Assembly (NCBI GenBank): GCA_023262065.1
Contig: JALRDW010000008.1
Span: 1-9,508, forward strand
DNA length: 9,508 nt
Direction: 5' to 3'
Source: Acidimicrobiia bacterium
GTDB lineage: Bacteria; Actinomycetota; Acidimicrobiia; IMCC26256
This document shows, piece after piece, positions 1-7,559 of this stretch. The position numbers were made by a program, and so were the translations under genes. A model generated the notes under the pieces. It searched no databases. It was not told the origin of the DNA and saw only the letters and a program-made list of their open reading frames with translations. Every line of letters starts with the position of its first letter. Within the stretch, counting starts at the first letter, position 1.

Positions 1-458
1 TGGGCTACGGGCAGCTGGCGTGGCGACTGCGCGAGGACCCACGGGTCCACGTGCTCGAGCGCACCAACGTTCGCTCGCTCACGCCCGACGACCTGCCCCG
101 GCGACCCGACCTGGTCGTGGCCGACCTGTCGTTCATCTCCCTCGTGACCGTCGCCCCGGCGCTGGCCGCGCTCACGACCCCCGGCGCCGACCTCGTGCTC
201 CTCGTGAAGCCGCAGTTCGAGGCGGGGCGGGACCGCATCGGTAAGGGTGGGATCGTTCGGGACCCGGCGGTGCACCGGGCGGTCCTCGGTGAGGTCGTCG
301 AGGGTCTCGCTCGGAGCGGACTCGGTGTCCGTGCCGCCGTGGCATCCCCGCTCCGGGGCGCCGACGGCAACGTCGAGTTCCTCGTGCACGTCGTGCACGG
401 ATCGCCCACCGTCGGGTCGTCCGCACTCGACCGCGTCGTCGCGGAGGTGCACGCATGA
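1..458 (+). CDS. tlyA: TlyA family rRNA 2'-O-methyltransferase, 3' part (5' end outside window)
   Basis: TlyA proteins methylate ribose 2'-OH groups of 16S and 23S rRNA using S-adenosylmethionine, and in mycobacteria their activity underlies capreomycin sensitivity. The reading frame is open from base 3, beginning GYGQLAWRLRED, which is typical mid-protein TlyA sequence. About 151 residues remain; the N-terminal S4 RNA-binding domain and the SAM-binding glycine loop lie left of the window. Visible family motifs are ADLSFISL (Asp codon at 123-125), LLVKPQFEAGR (Lys at 207-209) followed by IGKGGIVRDP, and GNVEFLVH (Glu at 375-377). These match the Asp, Lys and Glu of the FtsJ-like K-D-K-E catalytic tetrad; the first Lys is off-window. 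The TGA stop overlaps the next gene's ATG (ATGA), so the two are probably translationally coupled. Identity rests on these motifs plus the conserved tlyA-nadK-recN order. Confidence 0.93.
   Translation, partial: GYGQLAWRLREDPRVHVLERTNVRSLTPDDLPRRPDLVVADLSFISLVTVAPALAALTTPGADLVLLVKPQFEAGRDRIGKGGIVRDPAVHRAVLGEVVEGLARSGLGVRAAVASPLRGADGNVEFLVHVVHGSPTVGSSALDRVVAEVHA
443..448 (+). promoter_or_regulatory. Shine-Dalgarno of nadK (GGAGGT)
   Basis: GGAGGT lies inside the 3' end of tlyA, six bases before the nadK ATG at 455. It fixes the start codon and suggests that nadK can initiate on its own in addition to coupling through the ATGA overlap. Confidence 0.75.
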
Positions 459-1297
459 TCGTCGGACTCGTCCCGCACCCCGACCGGGAGGCGGCGCAGG
501 AGCTCGCGGCGCGCGCCGCCCATCGTCTGCGGGCGCTCGGCGCCTCGGTGCGGGTGCTGGCGGGCGACGCGCCGGCGCTCTCCCAGCACCACGTGGAGGT
601 CGAAGCGTTCGCCGCCGGACTCGACCTGGTGCTGTCGCTCGGCGGCGACGGCACCATGTTGCGCACCGTCGACCTCGTCTCGGACGCCGGCGTGCCGGTT
701 CTCGGTGTGAACGTCGGCCAGCTCGGCTACCTCACCGAGGTCGAGCCGTCGGGGCTCGACGCAGCCCTGGATCGGGTCATCGCCGGCGCCTACACGGTGA
801 TCGAGCGGATGATGCTCTCGGTCGTCGTCGAGGGTGCACCGTGCGCCGGTGAGTGGAAGGCACTGAACGAGGCGGTGCTCGAGAAGGGGCGACCCGGCCG
901 GGTGGTGCGACTCGACGTCAGCATCAACGGCACGGCGTTCACGACCTATGCGGCCGACGGTGTCATCGTGGCGACGCCGACGGGTTCGACCGCCTACTCG
1001 TTCTCGGCCCGTGGCCCGATCGTGTCGCCGCGCCACGACTGCATGGTCCTCACCCCCGTCTCGCCGCACATGCTCTTCGACCGGGCGCTCGTGCTCGACC
1101 CGGAGGAGGAGGTCCGATTCGAGGTGGTGAACGCTCGGTCGGTCGTGCTGACGATCGACGGTCGTGAGATCGGGGAACTCGATGCGGGCGCCACCGTGCG
1201 CTGTACGGGGGCGGCTCGACCGGCCCACATCGCGACGCTCGGCCCGCGCGACTTCCACCAGGTCCTCAAGACCAAGTTCGGACTCTCCGACCGGTGA
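455..1297 (+). CDS. nadK: NAD kinase (ATP/polyphosphate-NAD kinase)
   Basis: This cytosolic enzyme phosphorylates NAD+ to NADP+, the only route to NADP in most bacteria. The product is 280 residues, normal for the family. Signature motifs are present in order: GGDGT at residues 63-67 (catalytic Asp region), NVGQLGYLTEV at about 86-96, the NE pair at 138-139 for NAD ribose binding, the loop Asp168, and TPTGSTAYS at 174-182, followed by a SPHMLFDRALV segment and a DGRE segment. The ATG start at 455 overlaps the tlyA stop and has a strong Shine-Dalgarno GGAGGT at 443-448, six bases upstream, so the start is well supported. Its TGA overlaps the recN GTG. The gene order tlyA-nadK-recN is standard in Actinobacteria. 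No missing catalytic residue was seen. Confidence 0.96.
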   Translation: MIVGLVPHPDREAAQELAARAAHRLRALGASVRVLAGDAPALSQHHVEVEAFAAGLDLVLSLGGDGTMLRTVDLVSDAGVPVLGVNVGQLGYLTEVEPSGLDAALDRVIAGAYTVIERMMLSVVVEGAPCAGEWKALNEAVLEKGRPGRVVRLDVSINGTAFTTYAADGVIVATPTGSTAYSFSARGPIVSPRHDCMVLTPVSPHMLFDRALVLDPEEEVRFEVVNARSVVLTIDGREIGELDAGATVRCTGAARPAHIATLGPRDFHQVLKTKFGLSDR

Positions 1298-2931
1298 GCG
1301 CGGCCTCCCTCCTCGAGCTGCGGGTCAGCGACCTCGGGATCATCGAGGAGCTGTCGGTGGTCTTCAGTCCCGGCCTCACGGTGGTGACCGGGGAGACCGG
1401 AGCCGGCAAGACCCTGGTGATGACCGCGCTCGCGCTGCTCGGTGGGGCCCGTGCCGATGCGGGGACCGTCCGATCGGGCGCGTCCGAGGCCCGGGTCGAG
1501 GGTCGGTTCCTCGATCCCGCGACGGGTGAGGACACCGTGCTGGCTCGCGTCGTACCGGTGGACGGTCGCAGTCGCGCCTACGTCGACGGCCGGCTCGCAA
1601 CGGTGGCCGAACTCGGCGAGGTGGCGGGTCGTCTGCTCGACATCCACGGGCAGCACGCGCACCAGGGTCTGCTCGAACCGGCGGTCCAGACCGCGCTCCT
1701 CGACGCGTTCGCGGGCGCGCCGGCGAACGAGGCCCGCGTCGCCTACCGCGCCGCACGCGACGAGGTCCGCCGCATCGACGCGGCACTCGCCGCGATGGGC
1801 GGGGACGCACGGGCCCGGGCCCGCGAACTCGACCTGCTCACCTTCCAGATCGATGAACTCGAAGCGGCGGGCCTCGTCGACCCCGACGAGGTCGATGCGC
1901 TCGCCCTCGAGGAGGCCCGACTCGCCGACGCGGATGCGCTGCGGGACGCGCTCGCCGCGGCGTACGCCGTGCTCGTGGGCTCGGGGGTCGATGCCGCCGG
2001 CGCCGCCGCCGGTGCGCTCACCGGCCGGGTCGGCCTCGAGGAGCAGCAGGCGCGCCTGCTCGGGCTGCAGTCGGAGATCCAGGAGGCCGCCCACGATCTG
2101 CGCGACGCCCGCGACGCCGTCGTCGTGGATCCGCAGCGCCTCGCCGCCGTGCAGGAACGGCGGCGCCTGCTCCGGGAACTCGGGCGCAAGTACGGGTCCG
2201 GTTGCGGAGAGATGCTCGGGTTCCTCGACGAGGCGCGCGCACGACGCGATGAGCTCGCCTCGCACGACGCCCGCGCGGCGGCGCTCGAGTCCGAACGCGC
2301 CGAGGCCGTGATCGCCGTGCGAGCCGCCGCAGCGCGCCTGAGTGCCGCGCGTCGGGCGGCGGCCGACGACCTCGCGGCGGGGATCGCCGAGCGGCTCGTC
2401 CGGCTCGCGATGCCGTCGGCGCGGCTGCAGGTCGAGGTCGTTGCGGGTCCCGAGACCGATGACGGCGCCGACCGGGTGACCTTCCTCCTCGCGGCGAACA
2501 CCGGTGAGCCGTTCCGGCCGCTCGCGAAGGCCGCGTCGGGGGGCGAACTGGCCCGGGCGATGCTCGCCGTGCGCGTGGCGCTGCACGCGGCCGGGGTCGG
2601 GACCGAGGGCGTCCCGGTGCTGGTGTTCGACGAGGTGTACGCCGGGATCGGCGGCGAGGCCGGATCGGCGGTGGGGCGGGAACTCAAGGCACTGGCCGCC
2701 TCGGGCGACGTCATCTGCGTCACGCACCTCGCGCAGGTCGCCGCCCACGCCGACACCCAGGTCGTGGTCACCAAGCGCGCGGTGCAGGATCGGACCGTCG
2801 CCATGGCCGAGGTCGTATCCGGCGACGATCGCATCACCGAGCTCTCCCGTATGCTCGCCGGCGTGGGGGAGTCCGAGCACGCACGACGCCACGCCGCGGA
2901 GCTCCTCGGCGCCGCCGGGAGCCGCACGTGA
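1294..2931 (+). CDS. recN: DNA repair protein RecN (SMC-like ATPase)
   Basis: RecN is an SMC-related ATPase that acts with RecA on double-strand breaks in the nucleoid. The 545-residue product is close to the family length of about 550. The globular ATPase head is split between the ends. The N-terminal part carries Walker A GETGAGKT at residues 33-40 and the RecN-typical DIHGQHAHQ at 116-124. The C-terminal part carries the ABC signature ASGGELAR at 414-421, Walker B VLVFDEVYAGIGG at about 442-454 and the switch histidine in VTHLAQVAAH around 478. The Ala/Arg/Glu/Leu-rich middle (about 150-390) looks like the paired coiled coil. The GTG start at 1294 overlaps the nadK TGA (GTGA) and gives the usual N-terminus beginning just before LLELRVSDLGII; there is no clear Shine-Dalgarno, so coupling to nadK is likely. 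No SOS-type operator is visible because there is no upstream gap. Confidence 0.96.
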   Translation: MSAASLLELRVSDLGIIEELSVVFSPGLTVVTGETGAGKTLVMTALALLGGARADAGTVRSGASEARVEGRFLDPATGEDTVLARVVPVDGRSRAYVDGRLATVAELGEVAGRLLDIHGQHAHQGLLEPAVQTALLDAFAGAPANEARVAYRAARDEVRRIDAALAAMGGDARARARELDLLTFQIDELEAAGLVDPDEVDALALEEARLADADALRDALAAAYAVLVGSGVDAAGAAAGALTGRVGLEEQQARLLGLQSEIQEAAHDLRDARDAVVVDPQRLAAVQERRRLLRELGRKYGSGCGEMLGFLDEARARRDELASHDARAAALESERAEAVIAVRAAAARLSAARRAAADDLAAGIAERLVRLAMPSARLQVEVVAGPETDDGADRVTFLLAANTGEPFRPLAKAASGGELARAMLAVRVALHAAGVGTEGVPVLVFDEVYAGIGGEAGSAVGRELKALAASGDVICVTHLAQVAAHADTQVVVTKRAVQDRTVAMAEVVSGDDRITELSRMLAGVGESEHARRHAAELLGAAGSRT

Positions 2932-4088
2932 GCGCGGTCATCGGTTCCGAGGCGCGGGTGACCGGCTCGTGCCGGGTCGATCGTCGTACCAAGGATCTCG
3001 CCAAGCGACTCCGCCCCGGCGAGATCGCGGTGATCGACCACACCGACATCGATCGGGTCGCGGCTGAGAGCCTCATCGCGGCCGGGGTGGCTGCGGTCGT
3101 GAACGCCGGGACCTCGATCTCCGGGCGGTACCCGAACGTCGGCCCCATCCGCCTGCTGCGTGCCGGAGTGCCGATCGTCGACGGCGTCGACCGATCCGTC
3201 CTCGAGACCGTCGCAGAGGGCGACACGCTCCGCCTCGCGGGCGGTGAGGTGTTCCACGGTCCCGACCGGGTCGCGGTCGGGACCCCGCTCACGATCGACG
3301 GCGTCGAGGCCGAGATGGAGGAGGCTCGGGTCAACATCGGCGAGGAACTCCAGCGCTTCGCCGAGAACACCCTCGAGTACATCCGTCGGGAGGCGGACCT
3401 CACCTTCGAGCCCGTGACGCTCCCGCCGCTCAAGGTCGACATGAAGGGGCGGCACGCGCTCGTCGTCGTGCGCGGGCACGACTACAAGGACGACCTCCAC
3501 GCGCTCAAGGCGTACATCAAGGAGTACCGGCCGGTGCTGATCGCGGTCGACGGAGGTGCCGACGCACTCCTCGAGGAGGGGTTCACGCCCGACGTCATCA
3601 TCGGCGACTTCGACTCGGTCTCCGAGCGCGCGCTCGGGGTCGGGGCCGACCTCGTCCACCACGTGCACCGCGACGGCCGGGCCCCCGGGCGCGAGAACCT
3701 CGAGATGTGGGGCGTCCCGTACCACGAGTTCGTCATCGACGGGACGAGCGAGGACGTCGCGATGCTCCTGGCCTTCGAGGCGGGGGCGACCCTCATCGTG
3801 GCGGTGGGCACCCACGCCACGATGGTCGAGTTCCTCGACAAGGGGCGGCCGGGCATGTCCTCGACCTTCCTCACCCGGCTCCGCCTCGGGCCCGTGCTCG
3901 TCGACGCCAAGGGCGTCTACCGACTCTACGAGGGGCGGGTCCGGCGTCGGGACCTGCTCATGGTCATCGGTGCCGCCCTCGTGGCGATGATCTCGGTGTC
4001 CGTCGTCTCCGAGCCGATCCACGTGTTCCTGCGGGGCATCACCCTCTCGCTACGCGACCTCTGGTATTCCGTCTTCGGGGCGCTCTGA
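2928..4088 (+). CDS. steA: SteA-like cytokinetic-ring protein (thiamine pyrophosphokinase-like fold, C-terminal membrane anchor)
   Basis: The 386-residue product matches the actinobacterial SteA family (Rv1697 type). In Corynebacterium SteA works with SteB at the division site to coordinate peptidoglycan splitting; the biochemical activity is not settled. The N-terminal domain has the family segments VTGSCRVDRRTK and SISGRYPNVGP. The central thiamine pyrophosphokinase-like domain has DGGAD at residues 208-212, GDFDSV at 226-231, GTSEDVA at 272-278, VAVGTHAT at 291-298 and then STFLTRLRLG. A single hydrophobic helix spans about 343-361, with a short tail ending the protein, so the bulk should be cytoplasmic. 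The GTG start overlaps the recN TGA and has GGGAG at 2917-2921, six bases upstream. SteB follows after 27 bases, as in other Actinobacteria. True thiamine pyrophosphokinase is less likely given the N-terminal domain, the anchor and the context. Confidence 0.9.
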   Translation: MSAVIGSEARVTGSCRVDRRTKDLAKRLRPGEIAVIDHTDIDRVAAESLIAAGVAAVVNAGTSISGRYPNVGPIRLLRAGVPIVDGVDRSVLETVAEGDTLRLAGGEVFHGPDRVAVGTPLTIDGVEAEMEEARVNIGEELQRFAENTLEYIRREADLTFEPVTLPPLKVDMKGRHALVVVRGHDYKDDLHALKAYIKEYRPVLIAVDGGADALLEEGFTPDVIIGDFDSVSERALGVGADLVHHVHRDGRAPGRENLEMWGVPYHEFVIDGTSEDVAMLLAFEAGATLIVAVGTHATMVEFLDKGRPGMSSTFLTRLRLGPVLVDAKGVYRLYEGRVRRRDLLMVIGAALVAMISVSVVSEPIHVFLRGITLSLRDLWYSVFGAL

Positions 4089-4115
4089 GCGCCGGATCCG
4101 AACTGAGCCCACCGC

Positions 4116-5066
4116 ATGATCAACTTCCGCTTCCACGTCGTGTCCATCGTCGCCGTGTTCCTGGCCCTCGCCCTCGGCGTCGTGATCGGGTCGACCGTGG
4201 TCGACCGAGCCATCGTCAGCTCGCTGCGCAACCGGATCGACCGGGTCGAGCGCAACGCCGACGCGCGACAGGCCGAGAACGAGGCGCTGCGCACCGAGCT
4301 GGGTCAGCGCAACGCGACGATCGCCGCGGCCAGCCCGTTCTCCGTCACCGGCCGCCTCACGGGGGTCTCGGTCGCGATCCTGGTCGAGCCGGGCGTCGCC
4401 CCGGACGCCGTGGAGAACCTCGTCGCGCTCACCCGCACCGCGGGTTCCACCGTCGGCGGTGTGGTCGACATCACCGACGCCTGGGACGACGACTCCCGCT
4501 CGAACGCGCTGCGCACGGCGACGCGCGTCGAGGTCCGAGGGCCCCGTCGGGTCCGCGCCGCGGCGTGGGAGGTCCTCGCTCGACGGCTCGCGGAGGGGGT
4601 GGCCGCCGACCCGGCCGACGATGTCCTCGCCCGCCTCGACGAGGCCGGGTTCATCGCGTACCGGGGGATCGGTGACGTGCCGGAGAGCGCGCCCGCCTAC
4701 CCCGCGTCCTGGCCCGGTGCCGGTGCCCGGTCGGTCTACGTCGTCCGACCCGACGCCGCACCGGCCGCGGAGCAGGCCGCGCGCACGGCGGCCCGGGCGA
4801 CCGCGCTGGCCGAGGCCGGGGTCGAGACCACTGCGGCCGAGGACCACCGCGATGCGGACGGCGTCCCGAGCCGGGGGGTCGTGCTCGCGAACGTCCGGGA
4901 TGACGAGGGCCTGCGGGTGCGCCTCTCCACGGTCGACGACTTCGATCTCGTCGACGGCCGTATCGCCACCGTGCTCGCGACGGCCGATCTCGGTCGGGAC
5001 GTGACGGGTCGGTACGGGTTCGGCGCGGGAGCGGAGGCTCCGATGCCCGCGTGGTGGGTTCCGTGA
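4116..5066 (+). CDS. steB: SteB/MctB family membrane protein (often labelled copper transporter)
   Basis: The 316-residue product begins with the family-typical MINFRFHVVSIVAVFLALALG, a signal-anchor helix at about residues 8-27. A charged, heptad-like stretch at about 36-70 is probably a coiled coil, and the rest is an extracytoplasmic domain without further membrane segments. Homologues are M. tuberculosis Rv1698 (MctB, proposed to affect copper export) and corynebacterial SteB, the partner of SteA in cell separation. I see no cysteine in the whole protein and only two methionines, which gives little support for direct copper handling; the division role suits the neighbour steA better. The ATG at 4116 is the natural start because the anchor begins right behind it. 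No Shine-Dalgarno is obvious in the 27-base gap after steA. Its TGA overlaps a GTG of the next gene. Confidence 0.87.
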   Translation: MINFRFHVVSIVAVFLALALGVVIGSTVVDRAIVSSLRNRIDRVERNADARQAENEALRTELGQRNATIAAASPFSVTGRLTGVSVAILVEPGVAPDAVENLVALTRTAGSTVGGVVDITDAWDDDSRSNALRTATRVEVRGPRRVRAAAWEVLARRLAEGVAADPADDVLARLDEAGFIAYRGIGDVPESAPAYPASWPGAGARSVYVVRPDAAPAAEQAARTAARATALAEAGVETTAAEDHRDADGVPSRGVVLANVRDDEGLRVRLSTVDDFDLVDGRIATVLATADLGRDVTGRYGFGAGAEAPMPAWWVP

Positions 5067-6700
5067 CCGACCCCGAGACCGCGGCCGTCGACGTCGACGG
5101 CCGCCGCCCCGGTACGGGGCGCGCCGCCGCCGGCATGGGTGCGGCGGTCGCACTGTCCCGCGGGATCGGGTTCGTCCGGATCCTGACGATCGCCGCGGTC
5201 CTCGGCACGACCTACCTCGGCAACACCTACTCGTCGTCGAACTCGGTCTCCAACGTCATCTTCGAACTCCTGGCGGCCGGTGCGCTCTCGGCGGTGCTCG
5301 TGCCCACCTTCACGAACCTCTTCGCGGGTTCGGACCGGGCCGAGGTCGAGCGCCTCGCCGGCGGCGTGCTCGGCCTCGCGCTGGCAGTGCTCGGGGTCCT
5401 CGTGATCCTCGGCGAGATCTTCGCCGGTTCGATCGCGGGCCTCCTCGTCTCCGGGGTGGACTCGCCCGTGATCGCGGCCCAGCAGCAGGAGCTGTCGACG
5501 TTCCTGCTGCGGTTCATGATCCCGCAGATCCTGCTGTACGCCTTCGGGGCCGTCGCCGTGGCGGTCCTGCACGCCCAGCGGCGCTTCATCGTCCCGGCGC
5601 TCGCCCCGATCGCGCTCACTGCGGTGGTGGTCACGGGCATGCTCGTGTTCCGGGCGATCGTCGGACCCGGGCGTCCCGGGCTCGACCTGAGTCCGGCGGC
5701 GCGCCTGTGCCTCGCGCTGACGGCGACGCTCGGCGTCACCGCGTTCGTCGCGATGCCGATCGTCGCGATGCTGCGGTCGGGGGTGCGACCACGCGTCCAC
5801 ATCCCGCGCCGGGATCCGGCGGTCGGGCGACTGCTGCGGCTCTCGGGCTGGGCGATCCTCCAGCACGCCGCGTTCGGACTCCTGCTCGGCGTGTGCATCG
5901 TCATCGGCAACGCGGTCCGTGGGGGCACCGTGGCGTACCAGGTCGCCTTCGTGTTCTTCACCGCGCCGTACGCCGTGCTCGCGGCCCCCGTGCACACGAC
6001 GGTCCTGCCGGAACTGGCCCAGGACGCGGCTCGCGGAGCATGGTCGGGGTTCGCGGCGTCGGTGCGGTGGGCCCTCGACGCCATGGCGATGCTGCTCCTG
6101 CCGATGACGGCCGGCATGGTGGCGCTCGCCGAACCCGGGATGCGTGCGGTGGCGTTCGGGAACGCGTCCTCGCCCCGGGGCGTGCAGCTGCTCGCGGTGG
6201 CCGTGGCGACGCTCGCGATCGGCCTCCTGCCGTACGCGGCGTTCTTCCTGTTCGCCCGCTCGTTCTACGCGCTCGATGAGAGCCGGTTGCCCGCGGCGCT
6301 CGCGCTCGGTGCTGCGGTCCTGACCGGGATCGTGATGCTCCTCGTCGCACCCCACACCACGGGCGCGGGTCGCGTGGCGGTGCTGGGCCTCGGGAACACC
6401 GTCGCATCCACCATCTCGGCGACCGCACTCGGCATCGCACTCCGACGCCGCCTCGGTCATCCGATCCTGCCGGGGACCGTGGTCCGGAGCCTGGCGGTCG
6501 CCGTGGTCGTCGGCCTCGGCGTCTGGGCGGCGGCCCGGACCCTCGACCCCGCGGGACGCGTGGCGAGCCTCGTGGTCGTCGCCGCGCTCGCCGTGGTCGG
6601 CGGTGCGGGGTACCTCGCCGGGATCCGCCTCCTGGGGGCCCGGGTCCGCCTGCGCCCCCGGCTGTCGGACGGTCCGCGCCCGAGCGCCCCGGGCGCGTGA
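5063..6700 (+). CDS. murJ: MurJ/MviN family lipid II flippase homologue
   Basis: MurJ-family proteins (MOP superfamily) move undecaprenyl-linked cell-wall precursors across the inner membrane. From GTG 5063 the product is 545 residues with about 14 hydrophobic segments, the expected topology. The N-terminal family region is clear: LSRGIGFVR at residues 31-39, then NVIFELLAAGALSAVLVPTF at about 64-83. FMIPQILLYAFGAVAVAVLHAQRRF in the middle is also characteristic. I prefer GTG 5063 because it forms a GTGA overlap with the steB stop, like the nadK-recN and recN-steA junctions; GTG 5051 or 5054 would add three or four residues, and the Shine-Dalgarno evidence is weak for all of them. By eye, E. 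coli Asp39 aligns with Asn54, and the Arg52/Arg53 pair with Phe67/Glu68. It could be the main lipid II flippase or a paralogue; the window cannot tell. Confidence 0.88.
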   Translation: MTDPETAAVDVDGRRPGTGRAAAGMGAAVALSRGIGFVRILTIAAVLGTTYLGNTYSSSNSVSNVIFELLAAGALSAVLVPTFTNLFAGSDRAEVERLAGGVLGLALAVLGVLVILGEIFAGSIAGLLVSGVDSPVIAAQQQELSTFLLRFMIPQILLYAFGAVAVAVLHAQRRFIVPALAPIALTAVVVTGMLVFRAIVGPGRPGLDLSPAARLCLALTATLGVTAFVAMPIVAMLRSGVRPRVHIPRRDPAVGRLLRLSGWAILQHAAFGLLLGVCIVIGNAVRGGTVAYQVAFVFFTAPYAVLAAPVHTTVLPELAQDAARGAWSGFAASVRWALDAMAMLLLPMTAGMVALAEPGMRAVAFGNASSPRGVQLLAVAVATLAIGLLPYAAFFLFARSFYALDESRLPAALALGAAVLTGIVMLLVAPHTTGAGRVAVLGLGNTVASTISATALGIALRRRLGHPILPGTVVRSLAVAVVVGLGVWAAARTLDPAGRVASLVVVAALAVVGGAGYLAGIRLLGARVRLRPRLSDGPRPSAPGA

Positions 6701-6707
6701 TGATGCG

Positions 6708-7550
6708 GTGCACGTGACCATCCTCCTCGCCCTCGTCCTCGGGTTCCTCGCCGCGCGACTCGTCACGATGAGCGCGCCGGAACTGCGGGAGTCGCCGGTC
6801 CTCGCCCGGACGAACTACCGGGGCCTGCGGTTGGCGACCGCGTCCGGCCTCGTCGTGGTCGCCGGGGTGCTCATCGTCGAGGCCGGTCGGTCGGTGCTCG
6901 GTGCGTTCGGGTTCGGTGACGAGCCCGGGGTGAACGCGGCGCGGTCCCTCGTGCTGTTCGCCGTCTTCGGCTTCGCCCTGCTCGGGTTCATCGACGACGT
7001 GCTCGGCGGCGAGGACCGGGGGTTCCGAGGGCACCTGCGGGCCCTGCGGGAGGGGCGCGTCACCACGGGCATGCTCAAGTTGGCGGGCGGTGCCGCCATC
7101 GCCTTCGTGCTCGCCGCGCAGCCGGGGTTCGTCACCGGCAAGCGACTGCTCGCCGACGCGGTCCTGATCGCGCTCGCGGCGAACCTCGGGAACCTCCTCG
7201 ATCGGGCGCCGGGGCGCGTGCTGAAGTGCGCGCTCCTCGCCTACGTGCCACTCGCGGTCATCGCCGGGACCGGCCCGGTGGGGATCGCCGTCGCCCCCGT
7301 GATGGGTGCGGCGGCCGGCGTGCTGCCCGACGATCTCCGGGAGCGATCGATGCTCGGCGACACCGGGGCCAACCTCCTCGGCGGCGTCCTCGGACTCATG
7401 GCGGTGTTCACGCTCGGCCGGGGTGCCCGGACCGCCGTGCTCGTCGGCCTCGTCGTGGCGAACCTGGCCTCGGAGTTCGTCTCCTACAGTCGGGTCATCG
7501 AACGCGTGCCCCCGTTGCGATGGGCCGACGGCCTCGGTCGTCGACGCTGA
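6708..7550 (+). CDS. MraY/WecA-like polyprenyl-phosphate sugar-1-phosphate transferase homologue
   Basis: The 280-residue product has about nine hydrophobic segments and resembles the MraY/WecA family, whose members transfer a sugar-1-phosphate from a UDP-sugar to polyprenyl phosphate. Recognisable pieces are RTNYRGLRLATASG near the N-terminus, GFIDDVLGG with the Asp pair at residues 96-97, RGHLRALREGRVTTGMLK at 107-124, NLGNLLDRAPGR at 159-170 and MLGDTGANLLG at 215-225. It is shorter than typical MraY (about 320-360). The Lys of DDxxK is absent, the usual NLTDGLDG is replaced by NLLDRAPGR, and no HHH motif is seen. It lies seven bases after murJ, so it is probably co-transcribed. GTG 6708 and GTG 6714 both lead straight into the first helix; neither has a clear Shine-Dalgarno, and I list the longer. 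The substrate is unknown, and a housekeeping MraY is unlikely. Confidence 0.75.
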   Translation: MHVTILLALVLGFLAARLVTMSAPELRESPVLARTNYRGLRLATASGLVVVAGVLIVEAGRSVLGAFGFGDEPGVNAARSLVLFAVFGFALLGFIDDVLGGEDRGFRGHLRALREGRVTTGMLKLAGGAAIAFVLAAQPGFVTGKRLLADAVLIALAANLGNLLDRAPGRVLKCALLAYVPLAVIAGTGPVGIAVAPVMGAAAGVLPDDLRERSMLGDTGANLLGGVLGLMAVFTLGRGARTAVLVGLVVANLASEFVSYSRVIERVPPLRWADGLGRRR

Positions 7551-7559
7551 CGGGGCCCC

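Noticed and set aside
1743..4022. Very long open frame on the minus strand opposite recN and steA, with others like it at 994-2892 and 4736-6766
   Set aside because: These are antisense shadows caused by very high GC and strong third-position bias. Their products are Arg/His/Pro/Asp-rich with no recognisable domains, while the plus-strand frames carry full family motifs.
5051..5062. Earlier GTG starts for murJ at 5051 and 5054
   Set aside because: They would add only three or four residues before the GTGA overlap start. The GGAGG at 5033-5037 is 13 or more bases away, too far to favour them. They remain possible.
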